This document shows, piece after piece, positions 42,352 through 51,182 of a DNA stretch of 64,000 nucleotides; position 1 is the first letter of the stretch, and every line of letters starts with the position of its first letter. The notes below the pieces were generated by a model, which was given only the letters and a program-made list of their open reading frames with translations, was not told where the DNA came from and ran no database searches. A program made the translations under genes and the position numbers. This DNA is from Devosia sp. Root413D1 (GTDB taxonomy: Bacteria; Pseudomonadota; Alphaproteobacteria; Rhizobiales; Devosiaceae). The stretch is from positions 11,170 to 75,169 of the forward strand of contig NZ_LMEA01000007.1 of NCBI RefSeq assembly GCF_001425235.1. The letters are read 5' to 3'.

Positions 42352-42386
42352 GAAAGGCGGCTGGGCCTAACGGACCGCCGCCTTTC
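42352..42386 (-). terminator. Hairpin after the DUF72 relic
   Basis: Perfect 10-bp inverted arms GAAAGGCGGC and GCCGCCTTTC with a 15-base loop, 15 bp after the relic's stop codon. Likely the original terminator of that gene. Confidence 0.45.
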
Positions 42387-42401
42387 ACCTTTCCCGTCGG
42401 C

Positions 42402-42490
42402 TTAGTCGCGCAACAGCCTCTCAAGCATGGTGGCATTCTTGATCGCGTAGCCATCGAAATCGTTGTTGAAGGAGACCCACACCCGCTTTG
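42402..42490 (-). pseudogene. C-terminal remnant of a DUF72 gene
   Basis: Reads RVWVSFNNDFDGYAIKNATM and LERLLRD before TAA, which is the typical C-terminus of DUF72 (YecE-like) proteins. The remainder of the gene is absent; upstream sequence in this frame is unrelated. Confidence 0.5.
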
Positions 42491-42529
42491 CCGCTTTCCT
42501 GGCTGTTGGTGCCGCATTTTGCCAGGCGC

Positions 42530-42688
42530 CATCACCTGTCGATCGCCGAGGCACGGCGTGCTCTGATGGAGCTCGGGCCCGCTGATGCGGAAGCGCTTGC
42601 CGCCGGCAAAGTGCTGAGAAGCTACCTCGACGGTCACAAAACACTGGACGAACTTCTGCCCCATCGCATGGGGCAGAAAACCGGTTAA
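42530..42688 (+). pseudogene. Possible 3' fragment of a small gene
   Basis: Plus-strand frame reading HLSIAEARRALMELGPADAE, then ALAAGKVLRSYLDGHKTLDE and LLPHRMGQ before TAA. Protein-like, but without a plausible start, and abutting the DUF72 relic on the opposite strand. Identity unknown. Confidence 0.3.
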
Positions 42689-42840
42689 GTCGCAGTGATC
42701 GAGCCCGTTCTCCGCGCGGGCAGTCCATCATGAAGACGCTGCCGCGAACCAGCGCAGCCCCGGTTACCTCCCTCCGCCTACTAACTCAATGCAGCCGCAG
42801 CCAGGGCCTACGATCGGGGACGCACCATTGAACCGTAAAC

Positions 42841-43983
42841 TCACTTGTGGGAACGCGGCCGACTTCGCATCGCGAGCAGAGTAGCAATAGGGAGAGCAAG
42901 TAGCAGACCGCCGGTGCTCAGTGGCCGACGGGGCCGGCGATTCTCGTCCTTTGCAGCCGCATAACCGGCACGCCACTCCGGGGTCATTTCCTGGTCTGAA
43001 GTGTCGCCGCCTTGAGCGGTCGATTTGCCGATGGTGTCCGCCATGGTTGCGTGCCTACTGCCCATGGGAGAGTCTGCGCCAACCGTTGAATCTTCGGCGG
43101 TCTGGTGCTCGATTTCCGCATTGAGCTCGGCACCGACCAACACCACCATCACCGAAATCCACATCCAGGTGAGAAAACCGATCAACGCCCCCAGCGAGCC
43201 ATAGGTCTTTTCGTAGTTCGCAAAGTTGGCGCTGTACCAGGAGAACAATAGTGAGGCGGCGATGATCACGGCGACCGCCATTATCGCGCCGGGTGTAAGC
43301 CATCTCCACTTGGCCTGCTGCCGGCTGGGCCCCAGTCGGTAAAGAGCTGCAACGCCGATAAACAACAAGATCAGCACCAGCCCGTAGCCGAGCCCCTGTG
43401 CCAGCCACTCAAAGCCGCGCGACAAACCCAGTGCTCCAAGGACCGCCGGCATCAGTATGACGACGCCGATCATAACGATCGCCGCGACCAGACCGCCGAG
43501 TGTGAACAGCAGAGCCAAGGCGTTGAGCTTCAGGAAGGAGCGCTTCTCACGCTCGTCATAGGCAATGTTCATTGCCTCGAATAAGGTCTTTACGCCGGAA
43601 CTCGAACTCCACAAGGCGAGCGCCACCGAGATCACCAGGCCCCAGCCAAGTGCAGCCGGACCCTGCTGGGTCAGTCGCGTCAGCTGCTCGTCGATGATCT
43701 GAATTCCTCCTGCCGGTACGATCCCGGCAAGCAGGGCGACGTGCTGATTGACAGTCGAGGCGTCAGTGAACAGTCCGTAAAGGGAGACAAAGGCAACCAC
43801 GGTCGGAAACAGTGCCAGCAGCAGGTAATAAGTAGCGCCGGCCGCGATCAGGGTGATCCGATCATCCGAAATTTCACCCCACGTCCGCCAAAGGATGTCC
43901 TTCCACGCCTTCGACGTCATTTCCGATGGAGCGTCAGCGTGCCGTCCACGTCCTTGTTCATGCTTGCGTAGCTGAGTGTCCAT
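42841..43983 (-). CDS. YihY/BrkB family inner-membrane protein
   Basis: A 380-aa protein with six hydrophobic segments and the family signature DRITLIAAGATYYLLLALFP, WSSSSGVKTLFEAMNIAYDE and FGSLGA-like YGSLGALIGFLTWMWIS. GGAGGCCGCG precedes the ATG at 43983; longer upstream frame is unsupported. The C-terminal ~80 residues form a hydrophilic tail ending in a further hydrophobic segment. Function of the family is unclear (once thought to be RNase BN). Confidence 0.85.
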   Translation of the reverse strand: MDTQLRKHEQGRGRHADAPSEMTSKAWKDILWRTWGEISDDRITLIAAGATYYLLLALFPTVVAFVSLYGLFTDASTVNQHVALLAGIVPAGGIQIIDEQLTRLTQQGPAALGWGLVISVALALWSSSSGVKTLFEAMNIAYDEREKRSFLKLNALALLFTLGGLVAAIVMIGVVILMPAVLGALGLSRGFEWLAQGLGYGLVLILLFIGVAALYRLGPSRQQAKWRWLTPGAIMAVAVIIAASLLFSWYSANFANYEKTYGSLGALIGFLTWMWISVMVVLVGAELNAEIEHQTAEDSTVGADSPMGSRHATMADTIGKSTAQGGDTSDQEMTPEWRAGYAAAKDENRRPRRPLSTGGLLLALPIATLLAMRSRPRSHK

Positions 43984-44265
43984 CGCGGCCTCCATTGCGA
44001 CAGACAACTTGGCTAGCATCCGCCGGTTGCGGAGGCCCGATCGCCTACTCGGCGAGCTTTGCCTCGAGGAAGCGTTCCACGGCGCCGGATCAGCAATTCG
44101 CAGCCAGTCGGTACGGCAGTGGTCGCAAAATAGTTTCGCAAGATCGCACGAATAAAGCGCACCAATCACGAAAATGATCCGCAACTAGATGACAGCGCTA
44201 TCCGTCTCTCATCGTGTCCCGTCGCAACAACAATGACGACGGCACTCAGGGAAGGAACCCAAATA

Positions 44266-44829
44266 ATGAAGCTCTCCACTCTCCGCGTAGTTGCCGTCTC
44301 CGCCATGCTGTCGGCCACCGCTATTTCCGGCGCTGCCTTTGCAGAAAACCCGATGGTCGGCGGCGCACCGATGCTCGAGACCAAGGACATCATCGACAAC
44401 GCCGTGAACTCGGCCGATCACACCACGCTGGTTGCCGCCGTGAAGGCCGCAGGCCTGGTCGAGACGCTGAAAGGCGCAGGCCCGTTCACCGTGTTCGCTC
44501 CGACCAATGCCGCATTTGAGAAGCTGCCGGCCGGTACCGTCGACAACCTGCTGAAGCCCGAGAACAAGGAACAGCTGGCCAAGATCCTGACCTGTCATGT
44601 GGTCGCCGCCAATGCACTGTCGACTGCCATCTCCAAAATGGTGGCTGATGATGGTGGCGCTCACCCCGTCAAGACCGTCGGTGGCTGCGTCTGGACCGCC
44701 AAGTACGAAGGCGACAAGATCACCCTCACCGACGAGAACGGTGGCGTGGCCAACGTGACGATCGCCGACGTCGTCCAGTCGAATGGCGTTATCCACGTCA
44801 TCGATGCGGTGCTCTTGCCCAAGATGTAA
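44266..44829 (+). CDS. Secreted fasciclin-domain protein
   Basis: A 187-aa protein with signal peptide (LRVVAVSAMLSATAISGAAFA) and one FAS1 domain: ADHTTLVAAVKAAGLVETLK, GPFTVFAPTNAAFEKLP and NGVIHVIDAVLLP. FAS1 proteins mediate adhesion or surface stress functions. GGAAGGAA precedes the ATG. Divergent from the BrkB gene. Confidence 0.88.
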   Translation: MKLSTLRVVAVSAMLSATAISGAAFAENPMVGGAPMLETKDIIDNAVNSADHTTLVAAVKAAGLVETLKGAGPFTVFAPTNAAFEKLPAGTVDNLLKPENKEQLAKILTCHVVAANALSTAISKMVADDGGAHPVKTVGGCVWTAKYEGDKITLTDENGGVANVTIADVVQSNGVIHVIDAVLLPKM

Positions 44830-45158
44830 TTCACATCGGCAAGGGTCCTATCCTTCCGCCGCATACCTGGGCCCTGCCCGTATTCGTGTCCCGTGGGGAA
44901 ACCTCGCGGGACACGAGCGCTTCTACCGGCCCTCACGACGGCCGCGGCGGACCACCAGCTCCGGCACATTCCTCGTAAGGAACTGCGCGTGCATCAGAGG
45001 TTGCATGCAAGGCCACCAGAAACGCGCAGAGCAACTTCGCGTCACTCCTAAGGGCAGAGGCGTATTCTAAGCCGTCGCCTGGCAGGAAGAATCCTCTCCC
45101 CCGGTGCAACTAAATTCCTGCTTCGATGTTATCGCGCGGAGGGTCCCTGGGGTTTCGT
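44830..45158. other. Non-coding stretch with terminator-like hairpin
   Basis: About 329 bp between the fasciclin and response-regulator genes. It contains the inverted pair TCGTGTCCCG / CGGGACACGA (44884-44916), a likely terminator or processing hairpin without a U-tract. Nothing else is recognisable. Confidence 0.4.
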
Positions 45159-45512
45159 ATGAACATATTGGTCGTGGACGATGAGCCGCTGATCCGCCTC
45201 GGCCTGGTTAGTCTATTGGAGGAGTGGGGGCATCAAGCCGTTTCCGCAGGTAACGCGGCTGCTGCAATCGCCGCCCTCGAAGCCGATCAGACGATTGAAC
45301 TGGTGGTTACCGACATAAATATGCCCGGCACCATGGACGGTATCGGCCTCGCTAAATATGTTGCGGGGCGCTGGCCGCCGGTTCGGTTGATCGTGATGTC
45401 TGGCAAGGTGGCACCGGCTGACAACGAACTGCCTGCGGGCGCCCGGTTCTTCTCCAAGCCCTTTCGCGACCAAGTTATGCAGGCGGCCATCGAGGAGATG
45501 CGCAGCACATGA
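45159..45512 (+). CDS. Single-domain response regulator
   Basis: A 117-aa receiver domain: D7/D8 (VVDDEP), phospho-acceptor D52 (VVTDINMPG), MSGK switch and Lys in FFSKPF. Its stop overlaps the sensor kinase start (ATGA at 45509-45512), so the pair is one two-component unit. No DNA-binding domain. Confidence 0.85.
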   Translation: MNILVVDDEPLIRLGLVSLLEEWGHQAVSAGNAAAAIAALEADQTIELVVTDINMPGTMDGIGLAKYVAGRWPPVRLIVMSGKVAPADNELPAGARFFSKPFRDQVMQAAIEEMRST

Positions 45513-47077
45513 CGGCCAGCGCTTTGCCGCACCAGACAGGTCAATCGATCGAGCGCAAAAGAAGATGGGAAGCGGCCGACGCCGTCATTGCCGGCAGCGT
45601 ACTGCTTGTTTCCGTGATCATCGGCGTATTCGTGCTTTTGTGCGTGCAGGGCTATGGGACCACCATAGACGAAGCAAAGGCCAAGGCTCAGCGGGCCGCA
45701 AACGTGGTCGCCGAGGGTTCGCGATGGGTCATAGCTTCGGCGAGGACGGCAGTCGAAACTGCCTCGACGGCCGGCTCCACCCCCGGTGCCGCACTCGACC
45801 ATTTTAGTGATGTGTCGCGTCAGCTTCCGACGAGCCTTGTGCTCGGCGTCTACGACGCCTCTGGTCGGATCATCCGCGAACGATCAATGCCGACGGCGCC
45901 CATGTCGATTGATGATCATGATTACTTCAATGCCCTCACTGGCCCCGAGGAATGGGCACTCGGCAGCCAGGAAGAACTGTCGGGCCGGCCGGTCTTTGCG
46001 GTGGCCAAGCGCCAGCAGGTGGCGGGGGCCTTTGCTGGTGCGGTAGTCGTATTCCTTGACGGAGGCGTTCTCGAGCGCCTGGCAGTTCCTCAGGAGCTCG
46101 GCAAAGATTCGACGATAAGCATCGTCCGCAGCGATGGATGGGTAGTCGCCCGAAACCCGGCGCTCATTCACGCGGCGGACCTGAGCGGAACTTCCGGCAT
46201 GACGACGTTGAACTCCGCCGACCAGGGGACCTACGAATCGGCCGCATCCCCTGTCGACGGCATTGCCCGCCTTGTCGGCTTCAAAAGGGTGCCTGATCTC
46301 GGCTTCATAGCAGTTGCCTCAGTCTCAAAGGAAACTGCCCTTGCAGGGCTGTGGTATTCGATCTGGGTCGTGTCCCTGCTGCTGGCGCCGATCGCCGTTG
46401 CCTTGCTGGTCGGCTCGCTGCTGACGGCCAAATCCATGCGGCGAACCAGAGCGGCGCAGCGCTCCCTCGCCGCGGCGCTCGAACACAACGAGGTGCTCTT
46501 CAAGGAAGTGCATCACCGAGTGAAGAACAACCTGCAATCCATCAATTCGCTGCTGCAGCTGCACCCCATCCCGCGCGAGGTAAGGGCGGAGATGAGCAAG
46601 CGAATCTTCGCCATGTCAGCCGTGCATGAGCACATCTATCGCACCAGCAGCTTCGACGACGTTCATGTCCGCGAGTATCTTCGGACCCTGATCGAGAACA
46701 TCCGGGCGGGCGCCGATCCCCGCGTGGAGGTCGAAGCAGATCTCGACGACATCGTCGTCGGCAAGGACAGCGCGGCTTCCCTCGGTTTGATCCTCAATGA
46801 AGTTCTGTCGAATGCTTTCAAACACGCATTTGCTGGACGCGAAGATGGTAGGATCCTTGTCAAGTTGAAGGCGCTTCCCGATGGTCGGGCATCGCTTTCC
46901 GTTCAGGACGACGGTACGGGCTTCGATCCCTCGGTACCCGCGAAGGGGATAGGACGTCGCCTAGTCGAGGGTTTTGCCGCCCAGCTAGGAGGCGAAATCA
47001 TTCACAGCCAGAACAACGGTTATGTGTTTACGCTCGACTTTCCAGGTCGTCTTGCCGAACCTGCAGCAGGCTCGTAA
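45509..47077 (+). CDS. Membrane sensor histidine kinase, HisKA_2 type
   Basis: A 522-aa kinase. TM helix 1 (about 25-48), a periplasmic dCache-like sensor region (~50-280, containing GVYDASGRIIRERSMP and GVLERLAVP), TM helix 2 (~290-310), then the HisKA_2 box KEVHHRVKNNLQSINSLLQL with H335/H336, and an HATPase domain (LNEVLSNAFKHAF, DDGTGFDP, GRRLVEGFAAQLGGEI). Partner is the preceding receiver protein. It lies upstream of the Ku genes, but a 250-bp gap argues against co-transcription. Confidence 0.88.
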   Translation: MTASALPHQTGQSIERKRRWEAADAVIAGSVLLVSVIIGVFVLLCVQGYGTTIDEAKAKAQRAANVVAEGSRWVIASARTAVETASTAGSTPGAALDHFSDVSRQLPTSLVLGVYDASGRIIRERSMPTAPMSIDDHDYFNALTGPEEWALGSQEELSGRPVFAVAKRQQVAGAFAGAVVVFLDGGVLERLAVPQELGKDSTISIVRSDGWVVARNPALIHAADLSGTSGMTTLNSADQGTYESAASPVDGIARLVGFKRVPDLGFIAVASVSKETALAGLWYSIWVVSLLLAPIAVALLVGSLLTAKSMRRTRAAQRSLAAALEHNEVLFKEVHHRVKNNLQSINSLLQLHPIPREVRAEMSKRIFAMSAVHEHIYRTSSFDDVHVREYLRTLIENIRAGADPRVEVEADLDDIVVGKDSAASLGLILNEVLSNAFKHAFAGREDGRILVKLKALPDGRASLSVQDDGTGFDPSVPAKGIGRRLVEGFAAQLGGEIIHSQNNGYVFTLDFPGRLAEPAAGS

Positions 47078-47328
47078 GCCCGCGTTCGCCGTTGGTTTTC
47101 GTATGCCAAGTCTCGAGCCGGATGGAGTGCAATCCGTGTAGGTCAGGCGCTGACACCATGTATCCGCTGGATGTGCTCAAGCTCAGGGGCTTTGACCAGA
47201 TCCTTGGAGCCTGGGACCTCATTGGCTTGCTCGGCGGTGAAGTCGCGTCGATTATGGGCTTGCCGTTCACCAGGAGGGAACAGTGCTGCCTGCCAACCGT
47301 TGTCCGAACTCAATGGAGGTCGCGCAAA

Positions 47329-48198
47329 TTGGCAGCTCGAGCAATCTGGAAAGGCGTCATCAAGATCGCTGAGATCGTGTGTCCCGTGTCGATGTACGCA
47401 GCCGCGTCGCAGTCCGAGCGCATCTCATTGCACATGGTCAATCGCAGCACCGGAAACCGGCTCAAGCGTCTCTATGTGGACGAGAAAACGGACAAACCGG
47501 TCGAGCTCGAGGACCAGGTGAAGGGTTACGAAACCAGCGATGGCCAATACGTGGTGCTGGAGCCCGATGAGATCGCGGCCGCGGTGCCCAACAGTGACAA
47601 GGCTCTCACGGTCGATCAATTCATTGCCTGCAACAAGATCGAGCCCACCTACTTCGACAAACCCTACTACCTGCTGCCAACCACTGATATCGGGAACGAG
47701 ACCTTCGTCCTGATCCGAGAGGCTTTGCGAGAGCGAAAAGCCGCGGCGATCGCGCATGCTGTACTGTTCCGCAGGCTTAGGCCGGTTCTGATCCGTGCAC
47801 ACCACGACGGGTTGATCGCGACCACGCTGAACTTCGATTACGAAGTGCGTTCAGCCTCCGACGCCTTCAAAGGGATCAAGAAGAGCAAGATCGAGCCGGA
47901 AATGCTGGACCTGGCCAAGCATATTCTGAAGACCAAGGCCGGCAAGTTCGACCCGAATAAGTTCGATGATCGCTACGAGGGGGCCCTGGCGGATCTGGTG
48001 CAGGCCAAGATCAACGGCAAGAAGATCGTCCCCATCCGCCCGCCGGAGCCCACCAAGAAAAACGACCTGCTAGAGGCCCTCCGGCTCAGCGCCGGCGCCA
48101 AGGGCGCGTCGGCGCCCCGTCGGTCTGCCAGCAAGTCGAAGGCGAAGAGGGCGGAGCCGGCAAGCAAGGCTGCTCCGGCGCGGCGCAAGGCGGGCTAG
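47329..48198 (+). CDS. ku: Ku DNA-end-binding protein 1
   Basis: A 289-aa bacterial Ku protein, which forms a ring on double-strand breaks and recruits the NHEJ ligase. Core segments: ARAIWKGVIKIAEIVCPVSM, ERISLHMVNRSTGNRLKRLY, DQVKGYETSDGQYVVLEPDE and YFDKPYYLLP. The Lys/Ala-rich C-terminal tail is typical. The start is assigned to TTG at 47329, because GGAGG lies nine bases upstream and the protein then begins at the conserved AARAIWKG. An upstream in-frame ATG would add ~79 unrelated residues. Convergent with a second ku gene; both stops use the same CTAG. Confidence 0.9.
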   Translation: MAARAIWKGVIKIAEIVCPVSMYAAASQSERISLHMVNRSTGNRLKRLYVDEKTDKPVELEDQVKGYETSDGQYVVLEPDEIAAAVPNSDKALTVDQFIACNKIEPTYFDKPYYLLPTTDIGNETFVLIREALRERKAAAIAHAVLFRRLRPVLIRAHHDGLIATTLNFDYEVRSASDAFKGIKKSKIEPEMLDLAKHILKTKAGKFDPNKFDDRYEGALADLVQAKINGKKIVPIRPPEPTKKNDLLEALRLSAGAKGASAPRRSASKSKAKRAEPASKAAPARRKAG

Positions 48199-49013
48199 CG
48201 CCCGCCCTTGGCTCTCTGACCGGGTTTGTTCTGCAGGCTCTTCTTCAATGCGGCCATGAGGTTGATAACGTTAGAAGGCGCCTCGGGCTCGGCCTCCGCC
48301 TTTCCGGGCTTCGACTTCCGCCCTGGCGATTCCTTGGCCTTGATGATCTCTTTCAGTTTGGCCTGAACCGGGTCTTTGACCATGTCCTTGTTCCAGGCGG
48401 CTGTCCGCTCCTCGATGATCCTTTCGACCATGCTGAGCATTTCCTTGTCGGGCTTTACTTCCTCGACCTTCTCAAAATACTCGTCCTCGTCACGAACTTC
48501 GTCGCCGAAGCGAAGGGTCCAAAGCAAAATGCCAGTGTCCCAGGGCTGCAGCATCACGGCGCGCTCTCGGTTGCCGAGGACCAGCCGAGAAATGCCAACC
48601 ACGTTCTGATCTGCCATCGCCTCGCGGATTACCGAAAAGGCCTCCTCGCCCACCTCGTCGGCCGGTACCACGAAGTAGGGCGTGTCGAAATAAGTCCACT
48701 CCACCGTATCGGCCTCAACGAACTCATCGATGTCGATCGTGCGCACGCTGTCGAGTTTTACCCCGTCCAGCTCCTCATCTTCGAGGACCACATACTCGTC
48801 TTCCGCCTTTTCGTAAGCCTTCACCTGATGATCATCATCCACGGTCTTTCCCGTCTCGCCGTCGACGTACCGGGTGTAAATCCGGTCGCCGGTGGTGCGG
48901 TTCAGAGTATGAAAGCGAACGCGGTTCCCCTCTGTCGTTGCCGGCGACAGGGTTACCGCGCATGTCACCAAGGACAGCTTCAAATAGCCTTTCCAGTAAG
49001 GACGAACTGCCAC
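48195..49013 (-). CDS. ku: Ku DNA-end-binding protein 2
   Basis: A 272-aa Ku homologue, clearly different from the neighbouring one (AVRPYWKGYLKLSLVTCAVT..., VKAYEKAEDEYVVLEDEELD, YFDTPYFVVP) and with the usual basic tail (KSLQNKPGQRAKGGR). I place the start at GTG 49013, six bases after GGAGG, matching the family's N-terminus; the ATG at 49025 adds four residues. Two Ku types with one ligase suggest a heterodimer or division of labour, as described for rhizobia with several Ku genes. Confidence 0.9.
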   Translation of the reverse strand: MAVRPYWKGYLKLSLVTCAVTLSPATTEGNRVRFHTLNRTTGDRIYTRYVDGETGKTVDDDHQVKAYEKAEDEYVVLEDEELDGVKLDSVRTIDIDEFVEADTVEWTYFDTPYFVVPADEVGEEAFSVIREAMADQNVVGISRLVLGNRERAVMLQPWDTGILLWTLRFGDEVRDEDEYFEKVEEVKPDKEMLSMVERIIEERTAAWNKDMVKDPVQAKLKEIIKAKESPGRKSKPGKAEAEPEAPSNVINLMAALKKSLQNKPGQRAKGGR

Positions 49014-49223
49014 GATCACCTCCATCGAAGTATCCGAGCGCAACGCATGGTGTGCGGGGTCGTTCCGAACGACACCACCTCGTAGCGCGGGGCGTAGCAG
49101 CAAGCCCCAAGCCCTCATCGCTGACGACCTGCTGAGCCGCCCCGGAATGGGCTCCGGGAATTGATGTCGTACGTCGCTGCTGGCGCCCTACTAGCCCTTC
49201 AGGATCGGGTGGGGCGGGGGCGC

Positions 49224-49997
49224 CTAAATCAGAAGCGACTGAGCGCCATCGATCCAGATCGGGGTCCCGCTTATGTGCCCGGCGTCGTCTGACAACAGAA
49301 ATCGAACCAGTCGCGCCACGTCTCCCGCCGCTCCAGGCTCTCCTTTGGTCAGCGGGACGCGTCCATCCGGGAACGTTGCACGGACGGAGGCGCGGCGAAC
49401 GTTGCGGCGGTTGGTGTTGTCCCCAATCTCGGACTCGATGGCCCCTGGACAGATAACGTTTACTCGGATGCGATATCGGGCGAGTTCGAGCGCTGCCATC
49501 TGCCCCAGAGCCAGCTGGCCAGCCTTGGTCGTTGAATAGGCCGACGCGCCCCCATTGGTGAATGTTCGAGTGCCGTTGATCGAGGAAGTGATGACGATCG
49601 AACCGCCATTTCGCTTCATCAGCGGCACGGACAAATGCAAGGTGAGGAACGTTCCGCCCAGGTTGATGCGAACAGTCTCGTTCCACTCTTCGTAGGTAAG
49701 GTCATCGATAGGGGCCCACGTACCGTTGATCCCGGCGTTCGCGAACACTCCGTCGAGGTTGCCGAACCTCTTCTCGATCTGCTTGAAGGCCGACTGCATT
49801 GCCCCCTCATCGGCGATGTCAGCGACGAGCGTCATTGCTGAGCCTCCGAGCGCGTTGGCGGCCGAGGCCGTTTCTTCTAGCTCCTTGGGCGTACGTCCAA
49901 GCAAAGCCAGGTTAGCGCCTTCAGCCGCCAATAGTAGGGCACAAGCCTTTCCGAGACCGGAACCCGCTCCGGTCACGAGTACATTTTTGCCCTTCAT
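49224..49997 (-). CDS. SDR-family oxidoreductase
   Basis: A 257-aa classical short-chain dehydrogenase. NAD(P)-binding motif TGAGSGLGKA, NAG at FANAGI, catalytic Ser in ITSSINGT and Y-x3-K in AYSTTKAG. It follows the hydroxyacid dehydrogenase gene by one base, so the two form an operon for oxidation or reduction of a hydroxy/keto compound (substrate unknown). Confidence 0.9.
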   Translation of the reverse strand: MKGKNVLVTGAGSGLGKACALLLAAEGANLALLGRTPKELEETASAANALGGSAMTLVADIADEGAMQSAFKQIEKRFGNLDGVFANAGINGTWAPIDDLTYEEWNETVRINLGGTFLTLHLSVPLMKRNGGSIVITSSINGTRTFTNGGASAYSTTKAGQLALGQMAALELARYRIRVNVICPGAIESEIGDNTNRRNVRRASVRATFPDGRVPLTKGEPGAAGDVARLVRFLLSDDAGHISGTPIWIDGAQSLLI

Positions 49998-49998
49998 C

Positions 49999-51024
49999 TC
50001 AATAACCCTGCTTTGGGTCGACCAGATTCAGGAGCTTGCGGCCGGACAGGTACCGTTGGAGGTTGTCCACGAAGATCTCGATGCAGCGGTCGATGTAGGT
50101 CGTGTGGTCGTCGACGCTGCAGTGGGGCGTGATGATCAGCCTTGGGGTCTTCCATGCCCGGTTCCGAGAGGGGATTGGCTCTTCAGGAAACACATCAAGA
50201 AGTGCACCGCGCAGCGTCCCCGCATCAAGCCGATCCATTATGGCTTCATAGTCCAACGGAGCGGCGCGACCGACGACGACGATCCCGGCGCCGTCGGGCA
50301 GCAAGTCGACCCGACGGCGATCGATTAGCCCCTGGGACTGTGGGGTGTCCGGCAATGTTGAAACCAGGATGTCGGTTTGTGCGAGCACCTCATCGAGTTC
50401 GGCAAGGGTTGCGATCCTGTCGAGCTTAATCCTGGCACGTCCGGATCGTGTCACGCCGGTGACCTTGCAGCCGAGCTGCTTGAGATGTTGTGCGCCGCTG
50501 GCACCGATTGCGCCTACTCCGAGGATGGTAATGCGGTGCGTTTTCAGGACCGGGCCGAACAATGGCTTCCACTCCTTGTTGGCCTGGTCAGTAACGTAGC
50601 GAGGAACCTCATGGGTGAGCATCAGGGCGGCCGTAAGGATGAACTCGCCTCCCTTCTCAGCGTGAACACCGGACGCGTTGGTCACCCGAAGGCCGCGGGG
50701 GAGTTTATCCACCATGCCTTCAACGCCGGCGAAGGTTGTTTGAACCCACCGCAAATTCGGGTTGGCTTTATGAGCCTTCGCGAGGTCGACCTTCGGCAAA
50801 GTAACGAGGACCTCGGCACTAAACTCTTTCGGTAGCTCGTCACCACCATCGTCCACACTAACGATGACCTTCCGTGCCAAGTCGCGAGCCGCCAAGGCCT
50901 CCATCAATTTAGACGGAGCCAGCGTCAGCGCATTTGGGGTCGTCGGTGGGTTTTGGATGTGGACGCGAACGGAGCCCCTCGCGGACTGTTCCGACGTCGA
51001 CAAAGCAGATTGAGTTCGGGCCAT
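49999..51024 (-). CDS. D-2-hydroxyacid dehydrogenase
   Basis: A 341-aa NAD-dependent dehydrogenase. Dinucleotide fold ILGVGAIGASGAQHLKQLGC. Catalytic residues: Arg in VVVGRAAPLD, Glu in DVFPEEP and His in ITPHCSVDDH. Reduces 2-keto acids or oxidises D-2-hydroxy acids. First gene of a two-gene operon with the SDR. Confidence 0.9.
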   Translation of the reverse strand: MARTQSALSTSEQSARGSVRVHIQNPPTTPNALTLAPSKLMEALAARDLARKVIVSVDDGGDELPKEFSAEVLVTLPKVDLAKAHKANPNLRWVQTTFAGVEGMVDKLPRGLRVTNASGVHAEKGGEFILTAALMLTHEVPRYVTDQANKEWKPLFGPVLKTHRITILGVGAIGASGAQHLKQLGCKVTGVTRSGRARIKLDRIATLAELDEVLAQTDILVSTLPDTPQSQGLIDRRRVDLLPDGAGIVVVGRAAPLDYEAIMDRLDAGTLRGALLDVFPEEPIPSRNRAWKTPRLIITPHCSVDDHTTYIDRCIEIFVDNLQRYLSGRKLLNLVDPKQGY

Positions 51025-51182
51025 AAGGACTTCGTCTCCAGCACTGAAGACGCTAATTCAGCCGCGCTCACGCAGTTCCCTATGAGATACGGAGGCACAA
51101 GGTAGCCTCACTCCGACGCAGCGACTGGTGTGTCCTTCCGGCAACGCGCTGGCACGCCGGAACACACCCCTAATGTCCGCGT

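Larger units (their letters stand above)
42061..42840. other. Gene-poor stretch with relics
   Basis: About 780 bp holding a DUF72 C-terminal remnant (42402-42490, minus), a perfect GAAAGGCGGC/GCCGCCTTTC hairpin (42352-42386) and a plus-strand fragment that looks like the end of another gene (about 42530-42688). No intact gene can be supported. Confidence 0.4.
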
